Shown in pieces: positions 9,573-21,600 of a stretch of 64,000 bases of DNA. The notes beneath the pieces were generated by a model. It was not told the origin of the DNA. It was given only the letters and a program-made list of their open reading frames with translations, and did no database searches. The position numbers and the translations under genes were made by a program. Positions within the stretch are counted from its first letter, which is position 1. Every line of letters starts with the position of its first letter. This DNA is from JACRDG01 sp963760985 (GTDB taxonomy: Bacteria > Desulfobacterota > Desulfomonilia > Desulfomonilales > Desulfomonilaceae): positions 1 to 64,000 of the forward strand of contig CAVXFM010000012.1 in NCBI GenBank assembly GCA_963760985.1. Direction: 5' to 3'.

Positions 9573-10903
9573 CTAGCCGTTGATCCGATACTTCTCCATT
9601 TTTCTCCAGAGAGTTGCCCGGCTTATTCCGAGTCGGCGGGCTGTCACGCTTTTCTTCCCGTCCGCGGCCGCCAGTGCCTTGACGATGAGGTCCCGCTCAA
9701 CCAGATCGAGCTTTTCCTGCGCCCTGGGTGGCGGTGGCACGCCCGCGCCGGTCGCGACGTTGCCTATGTTCTGAGGCAAATCAGCAGGATGAATGAGCGT
9801 ACCTTTGCAGTGGACAAACGCATGTTCTACGGCATTGGAGAGTTCCCTGATGTTCCCGGGCCAGGCATAGGCTTCGAGGATTTCCAGCACCCGATTTGCG
9901 ATTCCCTGAACGCTCTTTCCCATCTGTTTGTTGAATTTCTTGATAAAATGGTCGATAAGCAGCGGTATGTCCTCGACGCGCTCCCTCAAGGCCGGAAGAT
10001 GCAGCGGAAATACGCTTATGCGGTAGTACAGATCGTCGCGAAAGGTTCCTTCAAGCACCTTTTTGTACAAGTCCTTGTTCGTTGCGGTGATCAGCCTGAT
10101 GTCGACCTTGATATTCTTGTTATCCCCGACTCGTTGAAACTCTCTTTCTTCCAAGACTCGCAGCAGTTTCACCTGTATTGCCTGGCTTATTTCGGCAATC
10201 TCATCCAGAAACAGAGTCCCACCGTTTGCCAATTCGAGCTTCCCTGTATGGGTCCTGACTGCCGCCCGTAAACGCGCCCTTGGCATGTCCGAAAAGCTCG
10301 GATTCCAGAATTCCCTCTGACAGGGCTGAACAGTTTATGGCGATGAAAGATTTGTCCTTTCTCGGGCCATAGAAGTGCAAAGCCCTGGCAGCCAGTTCCT
10401 TTCCGGGACCAGACTCGCCCTGTATGAGCACGGTGGTGTCAGTGTTTATCAAAGAGGCCAGGACTTCGTACACCTTTTTCATTGCTTCACTACGGCCGAC
10501 GATATTGCCGTATCCGTAATGACGCTTGAGTTCCTCTCGCATCCAATAGCTTTGAGACACATCGCGAAAGGTCTCCAGGCCACCGATTATCTGCCCTTCA
10601 GCATCGTACAGGAGCAGCGTTGACCAACAGGTGGACCGTCTCGTTGCGCTTGTTGCGCATGGAAACCTCGATGTCATGATAGGGATGGCCGCACGAGAGT
10701 GCGCGATCCACAGGACAATCATCCTCGCAAAGGGTGGTACGGAGGAGTTTCATGCACTCTTTCCCGAGAACTTCCTCTCGATGGTAACCGGTAATCCTTT
10801 CAGCCGCCCTGTTCCACGAGGCGATCTTCCAGTCCTTGTCCAGAGTCATGACCCCTTCGGAGATGCTGTTGAGAATTGCCTGAAACAATTGATTATTTTC
10901 CAT
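9573..10903 (-). CDS. PAS-containing sigma-54-dependent transcriptional activator (two frame breaks)
   Basis: About 443 residues across three frames (breaks near 10615 and 10270). The N-terminus is a PAS sensor domain (ISEGVMTLDKDWKIASWN, residues about 1-115) in place of a receiver. The central AAA+ domain has a Walker A-like GESGPGKE (Pro where Thr is usual), the sigma-54 contact loop GAFTGA once the break is bridged, and the Walker B-like GGTLFLDEIAEIS. The C-terminus is a Fis-type helix-turn-helix (VTARRLGISRATLWRKMEKY). It should activate sigma-54 promoters, with the PAS domain setting activity. A cysteine pair (CEDDCPVDRALSC) in the PAS domain is suggestive of redox sensing. The target is not shown, but the nearby tmc/hmc operon is a natural candidate. 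Confidence 0.8.
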
Positions 10904-11468
10904 GGTGTCTCCTCCGGAGGAATTATGAGCTGGAATGGCCCCGGGGCATCCGAGTGCCTTCCAAACTATCCGATCGGCACACCGTTGTCTTGAGGGTTAG
11001 CTGTAGAGGAAGAACCCGATTCCTCACACAAGAGAACTCTTCCTACTCATACGCGTTCAAGCCGGCAACTCATGGCAACCACCCCTCGGTGCAACCTACT
11101 TTTCTACCGGTTGGACATCGCGTGATCATCCCCGGCTTTGAGGGTTCTCCAGCCGCTTTCCAGTAGGAGACCCTTGTCTGAAGAAAGGGGTCCCCTGGTG
11201 AGTATAAATAAGCAATTTTCGTACCACATTGCTTTTCAACAGGCTTTTTTGTTATTCCCGTGTATGCTGATTCGCTTTTGCCTGTACAAGTTGGCGCAGG
11301 CTTGGGATCCCCTTTGTCGCGGCCGACGCAGGGCTGTCTCGGCACTTCGCTCAAGAGATCCCCAGCCCTACGATCTTGTATTGCCATGTGCAAATTCAAG
11401 TAACTTAGCGGGGCTAGGTTACTCAAGAGTCAGTGGACCGGTATTACTCATGTGAAAACGAATCGGTT
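10904..11468. other. Intergenic region, no gene seen
   Basis: 565 bases upstream of the sigma-54 activator. The start of that gene at 10903 is preceded by a strong CTCCGGAGGA-like site. No other coding frame or repeat was recognised. Confidence 0.4.
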
Positions 11469-11657
11469 TTAGCTTTCGTCCAGAAACCTCCGGACCGGTG
11501 TCAACAATTCCTTGAATACGATCGGTTTGGCCAAGAACACCTTGCTCTTGCGCTTGATGGGTTCGCTCGTTGATGCGTGTACCAACAACTGTGGTAACAG
11601 AAACCTTCGCCTGCCGGATCGATTTTGAGGATACCGTTGGGACGCTCCTACTCCCAA
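11469..11657 (-). pseudogene. Possible remnant of a response-regulator receiver domain
   Basis: The last part of this short frame reads LVHASTSEPIKRKSK then VFLAKPIVFKELLTPVRRFL, which looks like the end of a receiver domain: a switch Thr/Ser region, the conserved Lys-Pro and the last helix. The upstream part of the domain with the phospho-acceptor Asp is not found in any frame. It may be a decayed gene or a chance likeness. Confidence 0.3.
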
Positions 11658-12060
11658 ACCTTATCTTAAGCCTACCATAACAGGGAGCACAGCTCAAATG
11701 AGAATCAAGTCGCCTCATGAAATGGATCGGGTGCGTGATGCGGCATAAAGGGAAACAGACGCTTACCACCTGATCAAGGGTCACCCTATAAGGGACGAAC
11801 AACCTTTGAATTCCCCGCGCGCCTGGAGGGCGCAACGGTGACAGGCGCTTGCCAGGACCTTGCTGTCTTGGTTTTGTACGAAGACGAGGTGTCGAATTGC
11901 TAATTTCTTGCTCCAGAGGACCGTACCAGGCATAATCGAGAGAGTATGGACGAGACCGACAGTGTCGAGCGCCTTAAAGGAATTGGTACTGGGTGACGCA
12001 ACAATAACCCAGGCATCAGAGACCAATCTCTGTGGAGTTTGAAAAGGAGGCCTTGTTTCA
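11658..12060. other. Intergenic region upstream of the DUF4388 gene
   Basis: About 400 bases. A GAAAAGGAGG ribosome-binding site lies just before the GTG start at 12061. Nothing else could be recognised. Confidence 0.4.
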
Positions 12061-12651
12061 GTGGCAAAGAAGGAGGTAAACGCAAAGGATTTCATGAGAG
12101 ACGTGCAAGAAGGGATGGACGACGTCGGTCTCATGAAGAAATATCGATTGACGCCGAAAGGGCTTGATAGCACATTTCGCAAGCTGCTCACCGTTGGGTT
12201 GATTTCACGATTGGAATTAGCGGCTCGCACCTCTGGCCAAACAGACACGGTTGACTTGGCAGGAATCCCTACTGAACGAGTAGAGCCGGATGGCCTTCGC
12301 CGCCTGCAAAAGAAAAAGACGCAGTACTTGTATTCGGGCAAGGTGGAGGGGGTGGATATCCTGGATTACATCCAATGGATACTCATGGAAGGCAGGCAGA
12401 CCGTACTGGAAGTGAGACCGGAGGACGGAATGCCCTGTACGCTCTACGTAGCCGACGGCAAGATCCTTCACGCAAGAACAATGGAAATGTTAGGAGAAGA
12501 TGCTTTCTACAGGCTGGTCCAATCACCGCGTGGAGAGTTTTCCCATTTGCCGTGGACCGAGCCTGACACCATATCCATCGATAGATCAGGGATGCAGTTG
12601 TTGTTTGAGGCGGCCAGGCTGCGGGACGAGACAGATTTGCTGCGGGAATAA
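12061..12651 (+). CDS. DUF4388 (PATAN-like) domain protein
   Basis: A 196-residue soluble protein starting with GTG behind AAAAGGAGG. Residues 1-50 (KDFMRDVQEGMDDVGLMKKY followed by LTPKGLDSTFRKL) form a small helical domain seen in many deltaproteobacterial regulators. Residues about 90-190 match DUF4388: LYSGKVEGVDILDYIQWILM, then LYVADGKILHARTMEMLGED and FYRLVQSPRGEFSHLPW. DUF4388 proteins are associated with two-component and gliding or polarity signalling and are thought to bind other signalling proteins, and no enzymatic activity is known. It lies alone on the plus strand, facing a hybrid kinase gene on the opposite strand. Confidence 0.7.
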   Translation: MAKKEVNAKDFMRDVQEGMDDVGLMKKYRLTPKGLDSTFRKLLTVGLISRLELAARTSGQTDTVDLAGIPTERVEPDGLRRLQKKKTQYLYSGKVEGVDILDYIQWILMEGRQTVLEVRPEDGMPCTLYVADGKILHARTMEMLGEDAFYRLVQSPRGEFSHLPWTEPDTISIDRSGMQLLFEAARLRDETDLLRE

Positions 12652-12820
12652 ATGCAGTGTACCTCTCCGCGCGCAAAAGGAATCCCCGTGGCGAAAACGT
12701 CATTGAAAGAGCCGTTACGCCACTTGTGCCACTGTCTTGCGCAGCAAAAACTCAGATTGTCCGTACAGAAGCCCTCTGAAATATTTCATGTTTTCAGTTC
12801 CTCCGTGTGGAGGGCATATG

Positions 12821-15422
12821 TCATACCTCCCTGCCGCGTGCGGACTCGAGCACATGACGTACAGTCGCGGCCATCTGGGCCTTGCCGACCGGCTTTGTCA
12901 TCAATGCATGGAGACCCAAATCTGTCGCCAGCTCTTGACTCATACTTTCGCTATACCCCGTACAAAGGATGATGGGGATGTCCGGCCGGACTGATTGGAG
13001 CCGACCTGCCAGCTCTTTACCTGTCATTTTGGGCATATTCATATCAGTAATTATCAGGTCAAAGTTCCGAGGATTGTCGCAGAAAAGCTCCAGAGCCTCC
13101 GAGCTGTCACATCGCGCCCACACTTCATAACCCAATTGCTGAAGCATCTCTGTGCTCATGTCCACCACTGCCGGCTCGTCATCCACAAGAAGTATATGCT
13201 GCCCGCTTCCCCCTGGCACTGCGGAGACGGCTTCACCTGCGAGTTCTTCGTCATCCCGTGCGACAGGAAGATAGACACGGAACATGGATCCTCTGCCTTC
13301 TTCACTGCGCACCTCCATGTAGCCTCCATGTGCTTTCACGATCCCATGTACCACAGATAAACCCAGGCCGGTTCCCTCGCCCCTCTTTTTGGTCGTAAAA
13401 TATGGCTCGAAAATGTGTTCCAGGCGATCCGAGCTTATCCCGTGGCCTGTGTCGCTCACGCTAAGCCTCACATAGGTCCCGGAGGGAATGCCACCACACC
13501 GCTCGGGTGGGTCCGTTTCGCAATGATGATTGTCCAACTGGACTTCCAATACCCCTCCGTGCTCTTTCATGGCATGCACTGCGTTGGTGCACAGATTCAT
13601 CAACACCTGATGAATTTGAGAGGGATCAGCGAGGATTGTCTCTGATGCTGCTTCCATACTTCCGCGGAGTTCGATGGTGGACGGGGCCGAAGCTTTGAGA
13701 AATTGGAGCGTCTCTTGCACAATAGGGCTGACGCGAATAGCCTCCTTTCTTTGAAGGCTCCGACGGCTGAATGTGAGAATTTGCTGAACCAGGGCCTTTG
13801 CACGGCCGGTTGCAGACAGAATCTGCGCCAAACTTCGAGGGAGTTGCCCTACCTTTGGCGCCGCTTCCAGTGCAAGTTCCGAGAATCCCATGATCACATG
13901 CAGAATGTTGTTGAAGTCATGGGCGATTCCACCTGCCAGAGTGCCTATAGCCTCCATCTTCGCTGCTTGGCGTAATTGTTCGTCAATTTGCTTACGCTCC
14001 GTCACATCTCTGACAATTCCTCGAAATCCTTTGGGTTTACCCTCCAGGTCTGTCACTATAGAAATAGAAGCCTCAACGGTTCTCGGGGTCCCATCGCTTC
14101 TCAAGAGTTCCCAGTCCGAAACCTGAGTTGATTTTTTCGTATCGTACACGTTCCGAAACGTCGCACGAATTGTCTTGTCGAACGATTCAGAAACATATTG
14201 GCGATAATGCATGCCCTTAAGCTCGTCTCTTGAATAATCCAGTATCTTTGCCATGGAGTCATTGAACAGCACCAGGTTTCCCGCAAGATCGATCTCATAG
14301 TACCCTTCTTCCACGTTTTCGATGATCGTGCGGTATTTGTTTTCGCTCTCCCGAAGCGCATTCAGGGATTGTTTCCTCGTGGTAACGTCTCGAAGGACAA
14401 GAACCACGCCCAGACTTTGATTGCTACCGTTGCGAATGGGTGCTGCACTGTGCTCGACGAACTTTCTCGAGTGGTTCCTGGTGATCAGCAATGTACCTGT
14501 TGGTCAATTCGCATGCGGAGCCGGTAGTTAAAACCTTGTGCACCGGATTCTCACACGTGTCCTGTGTCTCTTCCGACAAAAGGCCAAAAAGTTCGGACAC
14601 GGCTCTGCCACTGGCCTCTTCCTGCGTCCATCCGGTGAGCATCTCCGCAGCCGGGTTCAGTAGCACTGCGTTTCCGGACGTGTCAGAAGTGATGACCCCA
14701 TCATTGATCGAGCGTAGGGTCACAAGGAGTCGTTCTTTCTCCGCGGCCAGATCCTGTTCTGCCTGCTTGCGCCGGACGAGGTGGTTCTTGACCACCACGG
14801 ACACACCTGCCCACGCAAGGATTACGATGGCCAGACTCAGGCCGCCCAATAGTCCGACTTGCCAGATGCGTGTGCGGAAGCCGTGCAATTCGTTTTCCAT
14901 GCGATGCTGGATTGCCGCGGCCATCTGATGGATGCCTTGCGAATAGACGACTTTCTGATCCTGATATTCTTTTCCAAAGAGCAGCGAGGACGCTTCTTTC
15001 AATCGCCCTTGCCGCACCATCGCCAGTGCAACGGATTCCATTTCAAGGAGCCTGGAATAGGCGAATTTAGTTTGAGCAGCATAATTCTTTTCGTATTCCG
15101 CGCGCAGCAGGAGTGCGACTTCCAAAATCGCGTCGTCAAGTTGGGGCTGTACAGTCCGATAGTGCTTCTCCCATCGCGGATCACCGGTTGCGGCTGCCAT
15201 TCTGGCGGACATGCTGAGAACGTCGTTCAGATGGGTAATGTATCCCACGAGCCGCTGAAGCCGCAATCCCTCTGTTCCCATGGTCAACAGGGAATGATAC
15301 ATGCTCCAAACGACGGAACCAAGGATTGGAAGCAGGATTACCCCCAGCACCAGGCCTAGCGTGAGCGCCTTCATTGGGTTCAGGAACCTGCTGTGTACAA
15401 TTCTTTCCATAAATGTCACCAT
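12821..15422 (-). CDS. Hybrid histidine kinase, TM-PAS-PAS-HisKA-HATPase-REC (one frame break)
   Basis: About 867 residues over two frames (break near 14478). The N-terminus has two transmembrane helices (about 17-40 and 185-205) around a mostly helical periplasmic domain. A PAS domain follows (INDGVITSDTSGNAVLLN), then a second one (VEEGYYEIDLAGNLVLFN). The HisKA box is GTLAGGIAHDFNNIL, and the ATPase boxes are NLCTNAVHAM, VSDTGHGIS and GTGLGLSVVHGIVKAHGG. A C-terminal receiver has DDEP, the phospho-acceptor in LIITDMNMPKMTG, and the Lys in LMTKPVG. It belongs to the NtrB-like class of hybrid kinases that signal through an internal receiver. The ligand is unknown and no partner regulator is adjacent. 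Confidence 0.85.
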
Positions 15423-15958
15423 ATCCCCGTGGCGATATTTGCTCCTCTGTGAATCCGTGATGCAATGCGCGTCCGCCGATTATGTACGGGAGTAGCGTTA
15501 GGAAGGAATGAGGTTCCAGTTAATTGTCAGTTATTAAATCCGGTGACAGCACTGCATTATCGCAGGATAATCGTGGTCGCCACTGCGAGGCTGCCTTTGA
15601 TTGGGGTTCGCATGCGGGACTAAATCCTGGGCGGGGGAGTTTATTGGCGTTTATGCCTGTTGCCGAAAAAGGATGACGCATGGCTCATGTGTGGTGACGG
15701 TTGACTCAGAGGGACCAGGAAAAAGCCACCAAGGCACAAAGAAAAAGGGGAATTGGTCTCTGGCTTCTTCGTTTCTTATACCGGAGTGCGTCAATGCAGG
15801 TAGTACTGGCAAGCAGGCGCCATGCCTCCGAAGCGCTGTCAGCCTGGCCGTTCGGAGTGAAAGAGGCATGGCGCCTCATTTAATAGCTTGTGCGCACACT
15901 GGCATGAGTGACGTTGTGGTTTGATTCTGCACGTTCCACAAAGGGTCGCGCTAAACGA
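15423..15958. other. Intergenic region with a hairpin repeat
   Basis: 536 bases between the hybrid kinase start and the end of the Ala/Pro/Lys-rich protein gene. It holds the perfect-stem hairpin at 15816-15875. No gene was recognised. Confidence 0.4.
15816..15875. repeat. Hairpin repeat related to family B
   Basis: GGCGCCATGCCTC at 15816-15828 pairs perfectly with GAGGCATGGCGCC at 15863-15875, a 13-base stem. The loop keeps family-B features (GAAGCGCTGTCAGCCTGGCC, then GTTCGGAGTGAAAG), so this is a diverged copy of the repeat at 5923 and 25252. Confidence 0.6.
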
Positions 15959-16711
15959 TTACCTTTTGAGACTGTCGATCAAACTCCGGCACACGTCCTT
16001 ATATGCGGCCAGCTCTGCTTCAAGCTTGAGCACTTCTTCGCGTGATGCCTCGTACAGGGCTCTGAAATCTGTCTCCGGTTTCTGCAAAGCGGGAACCTCG
16101 GCCGGGGGCATCTTCACCGCAGGTTCAGGAGCGACCGGCGCTGTTTTGGTTTCTGCCTTTCGCTGTCGTTTGGGCTGTGCTTTTGGCGCTGGCTTGGCTT
16201 CCGCCTTTGGTTCAGGCTTGGCCTCGGGTTTGGGCTTGGCCTTCAGTGCTGACTTTGGTTCGGGCCTGGGCTCCGGTGCAGACTTTATTTCGGGCTCGGG
16301 CGCCGGTGCGATCTTTTCAGCAGCAGATTCTCCACGGATGGTCGCGATGGCTTCCTCGAACGGGATCGTAGTCCCTTTCTTACGCAATTTGGCCGCAAGA
16401 TTGACAAGTTTTTTGGGCATGTCAGGTCCCTCGGCTACCGGAACTCTCAATCGGCCATCCTTTACAAACCCTTGGAGTCGAAGATTTGACATGACAACTG
16501 AGGCGCTCTTTTCGAGGTCGGTCTCCCGTACTGCTGCATGCACATCTTTTGGATCAAAGTAGCCCTCGGCGTCCGCTACTTTGCAAATGATGTCTACGAG
16601 CCTGTCGACTTTGTTTTTAGGCTTGGATTCAGTACCGGTTCTTGTCGTGTTCTTCGCTTGCTGACCTTTTGAATCCTGACTCATATCTTCTGTCTTTTTT
16701 TTCCGCACCAT
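15959..16711 (-). CDS. Ala/Pro/Lys-rich hypothetical protein with C-terminal coiled coil
   Basis: About 250 residues if the start is MVRKKKTEDM at 16711, which has an AGGAGAAAGAAG ribosome-binding site. Residues about 35-125 look like a small folded domain with helices (VDRLVDIICKVADAEGYF, then DPKDVHAAV). Residues about 130-210 are a low-complexity linker of PEPKAEAKP-type repeats. The last 40 residues (REEVLKLEAELAAYKDVCRS) form a probable coiled coil. There is no signal peptide or membrane segment. I do not recognise the family. The skewed composition of the linker could also give false open frames on the other strand, but the basic N-terminus and good ribosome-binding site favour this frame. 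Confidence 0.6.
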   Translation of the reverse strand: MVRKKKTEDMSQDSKGQQAKNTTRTGTESKPKNKVDRLVDIICKVADAEGYFDPKDVHAAVRETDLEKSASVVMSNLRLQGFVKDGRLRVPVAEGPDMPKKLVNLAAKLRKKGTTIPFEEAIATIRGESAAEKIAPAPEPEIKSAPEPRPEPKSALKAKPKPEAKPEPKAEAKPAPKAQPKRQRKAETKTAPVAPEPAVKMPPAEVPALQKPETDFRALYEASREEVLKLEAELAAYKDVCRSLIDSLKR

Positions 16712-17756
16712 TTCTTCTTTCTCCTGGGTATGCGTCTTTCGACTAAATTTACGTTGGCTTCGGGAAGATATTCCCCGAGACATCAAGCTCCCGTCAGACT
16801 CCTGTAGACTAAATAGTTCGGCAACCCGCGGGCGTTTGACTTCGCAGATTTCCCTGCGTTGTCACATCTATTGATTTGGTCACATGCTACAGTCGACTGG
16901 TCACTACTCCCTAACCTTCTCTCGGTCGAAAAAAAGACAAAGATAGAAGATCATCGGGCATGAGGTCTCATCTATCACATTTTTCTATGCATATGTCAAG
17001 AGAGTATCAAGATTTCCGAGTATGACGCACCTGAACATTTTGGCGACCCAAGCATAAAACGGCTTGCAAAGCATTCTTAGTGTCCGCAAAATTGTTCGTC
17101 GCTATCGTTGGTTGGACGTAGAAGATCACACCACAAAGTGATAAGGACACGAAGAAGTCATACACCCAATTCCCTCATTTTCTTGATGTCTTTTAATCTT
17201 AGTAGTTCATTCTCTCTCCCTCGCAGTGAACTGTCACTTGTCCACTCTGAACAACAAAAGGTTGAAGTGCAATCACTGAGATCCAGAGGACACAATCCGT
17301 TAAAGGAATATTGCAGTGGACGATCAAGCTCGGCTCAATAGGGTTATAGGCGGATTATGCGGGGAGGGAGTGGGTGATTTATTGGCGTGTTGCCCATGGT
17401 GTTTACCTCCGTTCATGGCTGAGGTGTCCTCGGGGCCAGACGTGAACATATCATAAAGAAATATGGGGCGGGACCGAGAAGAGGCAGTTCCTTGACGAGA
17501 TCGGGGCCTGGACAGCGATCTTTCGAGCCTTTTGGATAGTACCACGGCTCTTTCCGGCGAGCTTGCCAAGTTCGTCGTCGGTGCGGACAGGATTCTCGGG
17601 CTCTTTCGGTGTGACAGAAATCCGTCACACCGAAACGTTGGGAGTCCCATCTTGTTCCCGGCCCTTGAGCTGAGTAGCCTCTTGCTGCTTCGTCGCTGTT
17701 CTCCCACCACCTTTTCCAGGGCAAGCGCAAGCTCGGTTTCCTCGCCTTTCACGGGG

Positions 17757-17984
17757 CTAAGAATTCTCACACTCACGTTGAGTGAGCTCCCAAGACGCAC
17801 AATAAAAGGCCTTAGTTCTCAAAACGGCAGGGACTACCGTTGTCGGGTCAAGATGCCTCTGCCAGCCATGGAATGTTGTTTTGTGACATGAAGATAAATC
17901 AACATCTACGATGAGTCTCTGCTTCACCTTTCTTTTCATGAGCGCATCATTGAATCTGGTAAGCGCATTTTCCAGTGTCTTCAA
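17757..17984 (-). pseudogene. Possible degenerate transposase fragment
   Basis: A 75-codon frame reading LENALTRFNDALMKRKV then KQRLIVDVDLSSCHKTTF and HGWQRH. The RLIVDVD... HG.Q pattern resembles the first catalytic-aspartate region of IS1380-like DDE transposases, but no other part of such an enzyme can be followed. The assignment is weak. Confidence 0.25.
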
Positions 17985-18027
17985 TGCGGCTTCAGTTTAC
18001 CTCCCATAGCGATCTATCTCCTTCCTA

Positions 18028-18184
18028 ATGAAAATGCATTTTCGGGGGAAGGCCCTTCTTGAAAGAAGGGCCTTCCCCCGAACCCCCATCCCCAAGAACT
18101 TTAAGCACTTGCCAGCTCCCGCTGGTCGCTGGACAGGGTGCCATTTTCATGGTTCGTTGTGACCTTCCAGGTCATGGGAGTTCA
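18028..18184 (+). repeat. Family-C repeat with 36-base perfect palindrome, copy 1
   Basis: 157 bases running from ATGAAAATGCATTTTC to GGTCATGGGAGTTCAC. It is present again, inverted, at 53030-53186. Inside, GGGGGAAGGCCCTTCTT is followed by GA and its exact complement, giving a 17-base stem with a 2-base loop (about 18045-18080). It could form a very strong hairpin in RNA or a cruciform. Confidence 0.75.
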
Positions 18185-18635
18185 CCAAATCAGATGGTTG
18201 ATGGAAAGAACATACTTTTGGTTGTTTGCCTGCCGAAAAATCCAGGTTAAAATCACTCGGACCAGAGCGAATAGCGGGAGACGGCGAAAGGCTTTGGCAG
18301 GAAGAAATCGTTCAACTCCTTGATCTGATGTGCTAGAGTTACGTGTGTACGGCCTGATCATTCGTTTCCTTGAAGAGAGGGAGTCACGTGTACGGGTCCA
18401 CCGGTTGATAGCCCTACAGCTCGTCTTTCTGGCGTAAGATCAGAAGCGAACATTTTCCGTACCTCACGAAAACGGCCCGATCCGTAACCACGTTTGCAGC
18501 TCAGGCAAAAGGTCGTCACCGTGGTTGCCGGATTGTCGGATTGCCGTTGAAAGTCAGGCGCTTGAGGAGGCAGTAGCACTCATGCGTCTGAACTCCTATC
18601 TCTGCCGCATCCATTACCGGGCATAGGGGGATACC

Positions 18636-21600
18636 TTGCTGCATTCAATCAGACAGTTTGTTGCATTGCCGATTCCTGAGGGCGACCAAGAGAAGGCTCT
18701 GGTGGTCAGGATATTTAATTCAGTCTGCCTAAGCATGATTGCGATGCTGGCGGTGCTTGCTATTGGTACGATGTTCGTGTTTGTCAAGAAAACGAGCTTG
18801 TCCATAACGTTCGTTCTCATGTTTTTGTTGCTGCTGATCTCCCGTGCTCTCGCGAACAAGAACCGCATTCGCCTTGCAAGCGCACTACTCGTCTGCGGGC
18901 TTTGGGTGCTTTGTACGGTTCATGTCTGGCTCTCAGGGGGAGTGAATTCGGTAATTGTCGGTATGTACGTGGCACTCGCTGCAGTTGCCGGAATGCTGCT
19001 GGGTCCGGTAGTGTCCACGGCGATTGCGGTCTCGGGTTGCGGTGCGGCTCTTGGCGTGGTCTTGCTGCCAAGTCTCGGATATTCTTTGCCAAATTACTAC
19101 CCGATGCCGCCATGGTCCGCATGGTTCGTGCTGCTGTTTCTGCTGATTCTCACTGTTCCTCCGATCAACGAGACGCTCCGAGGTTTTGCCACCGCGTGGG
19201 ACCGAGCCAGACGAGAAATCGATGAGCGCAGAAAGGCAGAGGAGGAACTGAGTGAGAGCGAGGAAAGGTATCGCAACTTCTTCGACACGTCACGTGACCC
19301 CGTATTCATGACCACACCGGACGGCAAACTTATTGACGTCAATGAAGCGGCTTTGGAGATGCTTGGGTTCGCGAGTGGGGAAAGAGACGTGGTGATGCAG
19401 AGAAAGGTCGATAGCTTTTACTTTCGGCCCGAGGAGCGCCGAAAGCATGCGGCGCTTGTTTCAGAAAAAGGATTCTGCAAGGAATTCCCGGTTGATCTGG
19501 TGAGGAGGGACGGTACGATCATTCACTCCCTTATCACGACAGTAACCCGACGAAATCCACAGGGACACGTGGTGGGATTCCAGGGAACCATAAGGGACAT
19601 CACCGAGCGCAAGCGGTCGGAAGAACTCCTGCGGAACACGCTTCATCGTTTTTACACCATTCTCTCAAGCATGTATGCCGGCGTACTGCTTGTGAGCGAA
19701 GAGGGCACGGTTGAGTTTTGCAACCAAGCGGTCTGTGACCTGTTCGACCTGCCTGACCCGCCTGTGAGCCTGCATGGGCTCTCGACCTCCGAAATGCTGG
19801 ACAAAATCAAGGACACTTTCGCCAACCCACTCCGGGCAGTTACTTGTATCAAGAAGGTCCTCGCCCAGAATACTCCTATTAGAGGAGAGGAAATGGCCAT
19901 GAGGCAAGGGCGCACGTACATGGTCGATTATGTTCCCATTACTGTACAAGGGAAGCCCTGCGGCCGTCTTTGGCATCTCAGCGACATCACTGGGCAAAAG
20001 CGTGCGGAGGAAGCGCTCAAGCAAAGTGAAGCCCGGGTCCGACTGAAGCTCGAATCCATCCTTCTTCCCGGAGGAGAAATCGGGACTCTGGAACTTGGGG
20101 ACGTCATTGATTCCCAAACGATCCAGTCTCTTATGGACGATTTTTTCAATCTTACCCAAATTGGCGTGTCAATCCTCGATGTGAAAGGAAACGTCTTGGT
20201 TGCTACGGGCTGGCAGGACATCTGCACCAGGTTTCACCGCGGACATCCGGAGACGAACAAGAATTGCGAGGAAAGCCACACGCAGGTTTCCCACGGGATT
20301 GAAGAGGGCACTTTCAAACTGTACCAGTGCAAGAACCACCTGTGGCAAACCGTGACTCCTATTTTGGTCGGAGGGAAACATCTTGGCAATGTGTTTCTGG
20401 GGCAGTTCCTGTTCGAGGAAGAGCCTCCTGACTATGACGTGTTCCGCGCTCAGGCGCGTCACTATGGCTTTGACGAGCAGGAATACCTCGCAGCGCTCGA
20501 CCGGGTGCCACGCTGGAACAAGGAAACGGTGGACAGAGTGATGAGATTGTACACCAAGATGACACGTATCCTCTCCACCTTGAGCTACAGCAACGTCAAG
20601 CTCGCGCGAATTGTCGCGGAGCGGGAACGCCTGGTCGCTTCGTTGCAAGAGAGTGAGGACAAGTACCGGACCCTTTTTGACAACGCGGAAGTAGGAATGT
20701 TCAGGACGAAACTGGACGGATCGGAAATTCTGGATCTGAACGAGAAATTCCTGAAGATCTGGGGCTTCACTCGTGAAGAGATGGAGGGACAGCCCTCCTT
20801 GATCCACTGGGTCGATCAGCGCGACCGGGAGGAACTGGTCCGCAGGCTCAGTGCCGATGGTCGTGTCCGCGATTTCGCTTGCACCGTGCGCAACAAAGAT
20901 GGCGAGGAGCGGAGGTGCATCACGTCGTTAAGGCTCTACCGAGAGCAGGGAATAGTCGAAGGGTCTGCCATAGACGTCACCGAACTCAAGAAAGCGGAAG
21001 AGGCGCTGCGCGAGAGTGAGGAGAGGTACCGGCAAATCGCGGATAATTCCTTGACAGGTATATTCGTGTACAAGAACGGCAGGAGTGTCTATGCGAACAG
21101 ACGTCTGGCGGAAATGGTGGGCCATAGTCCTGAGGACATACTGCGCATCCCGTTCCTGGAGACAATACATCCCGAGGACCGTGAGCGGGTCAGGGATATG
21201 GCCCAGGCAAGATTGGCAGGCAAACCTGTCCCGAACCACTACGAGCTTCGGCTGTTACACAAGAGTGGCCGTACCGTGTGGTCGCAGGTCTTGGCCCACA
21301 GAATAACCTATCAAGGAGGGCAAGCGATCTTAGGCAACGTGGCTGACGTGACGGACCACAGAATCCTTGAGGAACAGCTTCGCCAGTCACAAAAGATGGA
21401 GGCTGTGGGCACACTCGCCGGCGGCATCGCCCATGACTTCAACAATCTTCTCCAGATTATCTCGGGTAATGCGGAACTGTGCGAGATTGAGCTTGCCGAC
21501 AGGGACATGAGGTTTGGAGAGCTGGAAGCGATTCGTCAGGCAGCTACTCGTGGAGCAGATCTGGTGAAACAGATTCTCACCTTCAGCAGAAGGGTCGACA

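Larger units (their letters stand above)
16712..18635. other. Long gene-poor stretch (about 1.9 kb)
   Basis: No convincing intact gene. It contains a possible transposase scrap (17757-17984, minus), a hairpin near 17610-17636 (GGTGTGAC pairing with GTCACACC around a short loop), and a family-C repeat with a 36-base palindrome (18028-18184). Frames in 17324-17900 are short, overlap on both strands and show no family motif. The stretch looks like decayed mobile or lost-gene DNA. Confidence 0.5.

Noticed and set aside
18138..18323. Short frame MPFSWFVVTF... and its twin on the minus strand near 52894
   Set aside because: Both frames are inside the two copies of the family-C repeat, and the similarity is that of the repeat, not of a protein family.
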